A stretch of DNA of 7,964 bases, taken from positions 1-7,964 of the forward strand of contig JABXGV010000312.1 in assembly GCA_016550485.1 (NCBI GenBank). Direction: 5' to 3'. This document shows positions 5,735 through 7,964 of this stretch, one piece after another. Position 1 is the first letter of the stretch. The number at the start of each line of letters is the position of its first letter. This stretch comes from an archaeon (GTDB lineage Archaea > Asgardarchaeota > Hermodarchaeia > Hermodarchaeales > Hermodarchaeaceae). The position numbers were made by a program, and so were the translations under genes. The notes below the pieces were generated by a model. That model was not told the origin of the DNA. It ran no database searches and was given only the letters and a program-made list of their open reading frames with translations.

Positions 5735-6466
5735 ATGAGAAAACAAACAACGCTACTTATCGGTCTGGCTTTGCTGATTTCGCTAGTGTTTTTGAACGCC
5801 CATAGCACCGCACAGGCCCAAGCCGTATTCCCTATCGGACTAAACCTAGAATACGACTGCGAAGTTGACAACATCATGATTACAGAGACCTATACTTGGG
5901 AATTTGAAGCTCTAGGCTGGGAACTGCCTAACATTCTCAATGTCAGAAGCAGAACCGATGGCGGGTCATGGGTTGAGGGCTACGTCGATGTGACCGACTG
6001 GGAGGTAACTGATTCAGACGGCACTGGCCTCGGGTATCACTTCTTCCCACCCCAATACCTGACGGTGGCCGCCCTAATAGTAGGAACAGAAGTAGAACTC
6101 ACCGCCTACACTACCGACATTGACTTTGTTGTGCAGGTGGACACCATGGTGGTCGTGCCCGCGGGCTCCTTCATGTGTAAGCACCTCCGCTACACTGACT
6201 CGGATAGCTCTGGTGATTTTACGATGGACCTCTACTATGAGACGAGCTTAGGGGTACTAGTCAAGTACTATGAATTCTTGGATTCAGCGGTTGATCCAAT
6301 GTTTGACTCGCTCTTTGATTGCGAGCTCTCAGCACACAACATGGCCAACTACCTCATCTTCGGGATGCCCCCTGCAACCTTCTTCCTCATCCTCGCTGTG
6401 GTTGTCATCGTCATCGTGGTCGTTGTCATCGTCGTCGTGGTCGTCGTTATACGGCGAAGAGGTTAA
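5735..6466 (+). CDS. Array gene 3: secreted, C-terminally anchored surface protein, function unknown
   Basis: The 243-residue product starts at an ATG 8 nt after GAGGGA (5721-5726). Residues 1-30 form a signal segment (MRKQTTLLIG, ending AQAQA). The external acidic domain carries VFPIGL (31-36), a cysteine in YDCEV (C42), VPAGSFMC (141-148) and YYETSLGVLVKY (167-178), with another cysteine in FDCEL (C196); a disulphide is possible. Residues 216-239 are an almost pure Val/Ile membrane helix, and the tail is RRRG. It is closest to array gene 5, with which it shares the first 25 residues almost unchanged and a 70-nt identical block. It has its own promoter box and is followed by a hairpin-plus-T7 terminator, so it is probably a single-gene transcript. 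No catalytic signature is visible. Confidence 0.85.
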   Translation: MRKQTTLLIGLALLISLVFLNAHSTAQAQAVFPIGLNLEYDCEVDNIMITETYTWEFEALGWELPNILNVRSRTDGGSWVEGYVDVTDWEVTDSDGTGLGYHFFPPQYLTVAALIVGTEVELTAYTTDIDFVVQVDTMVVVPAGSFMCKHLRYTDSDSSGDFTMDLYYETSLGVLVKYYEFLDSAVDPMFDSLFDCELSAHNMANYLIFGMPPATFFLILAVVVIVIVVVVIVVVVVVIRRRG

Positions 6467-6509
6467 TAAGAGAGCCTAATCCGCGCTGGGCCAAGACTCA
6501 CGTTGGCAT

Positions 6510-6550
6510 GGTAGACCCTAGCCAGGTCTACCCCCTCCTTCTTTTTTTCT
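6510..6550 (+). terminator. Hairpin plus T7 terminator of array gene 3
   Basis: GGTAGACC (6510-6517) pairs perfectly with GGTCTACC (6525-6532) across a 7-nt loop, and a C-rich tract and seven T residues (6542-6548) follow. It starts 43 nt after the stop codon. The same stem with a different loop follows array gene 4. Confidence 0.75.
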
Positions 6551-6674
6551 CGCATCCTAGAAGGAACACTCGTTGCTAGGAGGCTGTCCTCTCCCAAGAC
6601 TTCGTCGCTTGATGAGGCAAGCCACTCCTCTCTCGTCTCATCTACTATTTGTTACCTCCCATAAAAACACATAG

Positions 6675-6681
6675 ATTAATA
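6675..6681 (+). promoter_or_regulatory. TATA-like box of array gene 4
   Basis: ATTAATA within CATAGATTAATA, identical to the box of array gene 5, is centred about 50 nt before the ATG at 6728. The 40 nt that follow resemble the corresponding leader of gene 5 and end in CTCATTTGAGGGA. Confidence 0.5.
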
Positions 6682-6727
6682 ACTAACATCAAACCAATTA
6701 CCAGCTACTCATTTGAGGGACTGAGAA

Positions 6728-7453
6728 ATGAGAAAACAAACAATAGTATTACTTACAACTCTAGCCCTACTGTGTTCACTGACCTTCATCTACTCACCAC
6801 TTTCAGCTCGCGCACAAACCGCTTTCCCCGTCGGACTATTATCATCCTACGCAGCCGAAGATGATCAATACTATGGCATTCCTGATTACGACTTTGAATT
6901 CGAGTGTACAGACACCGGCGACGTTGCTGGCGTATACCTAGTCGAGTGGAGGCCGGAAGGCTATTCAGATGCGGAATTCTACATCATCGCTGCTGACTGG
7001 GAAATGACCAATGCAGACGGAGATCACAGTGGCGTCTACTGGGTTTCGCCATACTTCATGCTGGGTGTAGCTAGCTGGATATTGGGTGGCGAAGTCGAAC
7101 TTTACGTCGACTTTACTGTAATGCCAGACACCACAGTGGTCGTGCCCGCGGGCAGCTTCATGTGCAAACACATCTCCTATAGTTACAGCGTGATGATCGG
7201 TGACGTCACAATCGACATGTACTTTGAGACAAGCCTAGGGGTCCTAGTCAAATATTCGGAATTCGGTGATGCCGATGCTGGACCAGAATATGACGGACTC
7301 TACACAGAGGTACTCGTTAGCTCTAACCTGAACTCCTTTCTGCCCTTTGGTCTACCCCCGATGCTCCTCCTCATCATCATCGCAGCCGTCGTTATCATCA
7401 TCGTAGTCGTTATCGTCGTCGTGGTCGTCGTCGTCCGGCGAAGAGGTTCATAA
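6728..7453 (+). CDS. Array gene 4: secreted, C-terminally anchored surface protein, function unknown
   Basis: The 241-residue product starts at an ATG 7 nt after GAGGGA (6715-6720). Residues 1-31 form a signal segment (MRKQTIVLLT, ending SARAQ). The external domain carries FPVGL (33-37), VPAGSFMC (139-146) and YFETSLGVLVKY (165-176), with a cysteine at FEC (C60). It lacks the FDCEL cysteine near the end of the domain seen in copies 2 and 3. The membrane helix (about 212-236) is a run of Ile and Val, and the tail is RRRGS. The external domain is strongly acidic. The gene is bounded by its own TATA-like box and a hairpin-plus-T7 terminator. In the first half of the external domain it is clearly more different from copies 3 and 5 than these are from each other. 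That is what one expects of a domain under diversification or of gene conversion skipping this copy. Confidence 0.85.
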   Translation: MRKQTIVLLTTLALLCSLTFIYSPLSARAQTAFPVGLLSSYAAEDDQYYGIPDYDFEFECTDTGDVAGVYLVEWRPEGYSDAEFYIIAADWEMTNADGDHSGVYWVSPYFMLGVASWILGGEVELYVDFTVMPDTTVVVPAGSFMCKHISYSYSVMIGDVTIDMYFETSLGVLVKYSEFGDADAGPEYDGLYTEVLVSSNLNSFLPFGLPPMLLLIIIAAVVIIIVVVIVVVVVVVRRRGS

Positions 7454-7493
7454 GAGGGCCTGATTCGCTCTACGCCCAGAATCACATTGGCAC

Positions 7494-7531
7494 GGTAGAC
7501 CCCAACCGGTCTACCCCCTCCCTCTTTTTTT
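7494..7531 (+). terminator. Hairpin plus T7 terminator of array gene 4
   Basis: GGTAGACC (7494-7501) pairs with GGTCTACC (7508-7515) across a 6-nt loop, followed by a C-rich tract and seven T residues (7525-7531). It begins 40 nt after the stop. The stem is the same as after gene 3 while the loop and flanks differ, which supports a conserved RNA hairpin. Confidence 0.75.
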
Positions 7532-7624
7532 CAGCAATCCTAGAAGGAATAGAAATCCGTTCTGACGCAGGCTCATCTTCACCCTTTTTCACCTCGTCGG
7601 GTGTTCCTACGCGAAAAACCATAG

Positions 7625-7631
7625 ATTAATA
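7625..7631 (+). promoter_or_regulatory. TATA-like box of array gene 5
   Basis: ATTAATA within CCATAGATTAATA is centred about 49 nt before the ATG at 7677, the same element and distance as at array gene 4. Confidence 0.5.
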
Positions 7632-7676
7632 TCAAACATCAAAGAAACAGGTATTACTCATCTGAGGGATTTTAGA

Positions 7677-7964
7677 ATGAGAAAACAAACAACGCTATTT
7701 ATCGGTCTGGTGTTGTTGGTTTCGCTGGTTTTTTTGAACGCGCACAGCACCGCACAGGCCCAAGCAGTATTCCCTGTCGGACTGGCACTAGAATACGACT
7801 GCGAAGTTGACTCTTTTGTGATATCAGACACTTACGAGTGGGAATTTGAGGTGCTTGGATGGACATCAACGCCCAATATACTAAATGTCAGAACCAGAAC
7901 CGATGGCGGGTCATGGGTTGAGGGCTACGTCGATGTGACCGACTGGGAGGTAACTGATTCAGAC
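7677..7964 (+). CDS. Array gene 5: surface protein of the same family, N-terminal 96 residues (partial)
   Basis: The frame opens at an ATG 7 nt after GAGGGA (7664-7669) and runs to the window edge, giving 96 residues. It has the family signal segment (MRKQTTLFIG, ending AQAQA) and the start of the external domain, with VFPVGL and a cysteine in YDCEV. It is closest to array gene 3: the last 70 nt of the window (7895-7964) are identical to 5950-6019, while the region just before (about 7815-7893) is noticeably diverged. The central VPAG motif and membrane anchor would lie outside the window. The array therefore has at least five members and may continue. Confidence 0.85.
   Translation, partial: MRKQTTLFIGLVLLVSLVFLNAHSTAQAQAVFPVGLALEYDCEVDSFVISDTYEWEFEVLGWTSTPNILNVRTRTDGGSWVEGYVDVTDWEVTDSD

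Larger units (their letters stand above)
3601..7964 (+). repeat. Tandem array of at least five paralogous gene cassettes
   Basis: Five copies of a box-leader-gene cassette follow one another on the plus strand, with start-to-start distances of about 1.07, 1.01, 0.99 and 0.95 kb. Intergenic sequence is also repeated between copies 3-4 and 4-5: a shared terminator stem, a CCTAGAAGGAA motif just after it, and the CATAGATTAATA promoter. The duplicated unit therefore included promoter and terminator, at least for the younger copies. Confidence 0.8.

Noticed and set aside
3601..7964. CRISPR array or insertion sequence as the cause of the repeats
   Set aside because: The repeat unit is about 1 kb, is fully coding with its own promoter, and shows no transposase, no terminal inverted repeats and no short regular spacers.

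Overview
The window most likely comes from an archaeon. Several genes have a TATA-like box about 45-50 nt upstream of the start and a GAGGGA or GGAGG ribosome binding site. One protein ends in an archaeal-style zinc ribbon. The surface proteins have an N-terminal signal segment and a C-terminal Val/Ile membrane anchor followed by a basic tail. The gene content and middling GC would suit an Asgard lineage such as Thorarchaeia, but that placement is inference from general resemblance only.

Left part (1-2921, minus strand). Reading in the direction of transcription, a 62-residue four-cysteine protein (2921-2733) is followed by a 389-nt gap. Next comes a 618-residue RACE/RACo-type protein (2343-487), with a 2Fe-2S ferredoxin domain joined to an ASKHA ATPase, which reductively activates corrinoid proteins. 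After 66 nt comes the N-terminal 140 residues of a major facilitator superfamily transporter (420-1), which runs off the window. No corrinoid protein or methyltransferase is visible, so the partner of the activator lies elsewhere.

Centre (2922-3577). A short divergent promoter region carries a perfect 9-bp inverted repeat and separates the four-cysteine gene from a plus-strand stand-alone CinA C-terminal domain protein (PncC-type nicotinamide-nucleotide amidase).

Right part (3600-7964, plus strand). This is the most distinctive region: five tandem paralogues of a secreted, membrane-anchored protein family, the last cut by the window edge. Each has a signal segment, an acidic, probably beta-rich external domain with the motifs FPxGL, VPAG[TS]FxC and YYETSLGVLVK, one C-terminal membrane helix and a basic tail. 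Each gene has its own TATA-like box and a GAGGGA ribosome site, and copies 3 and 4 are followed by matching hairpin-plus-T7 terminators. The array is therefore a set of separately transcribed cassettes rather than an operon. Copy 2 differs twice: its ancestral ATG appears to be ATT, and it alone carries a cytoplasmic zinc ribbon. Copies 3 and 5 share a 70-nt identical block inside more diverged sequence, which suggests recent duplication or gene conversion. The function of the family is not known to me; surface display, adhesion or sensing are possibilities only.
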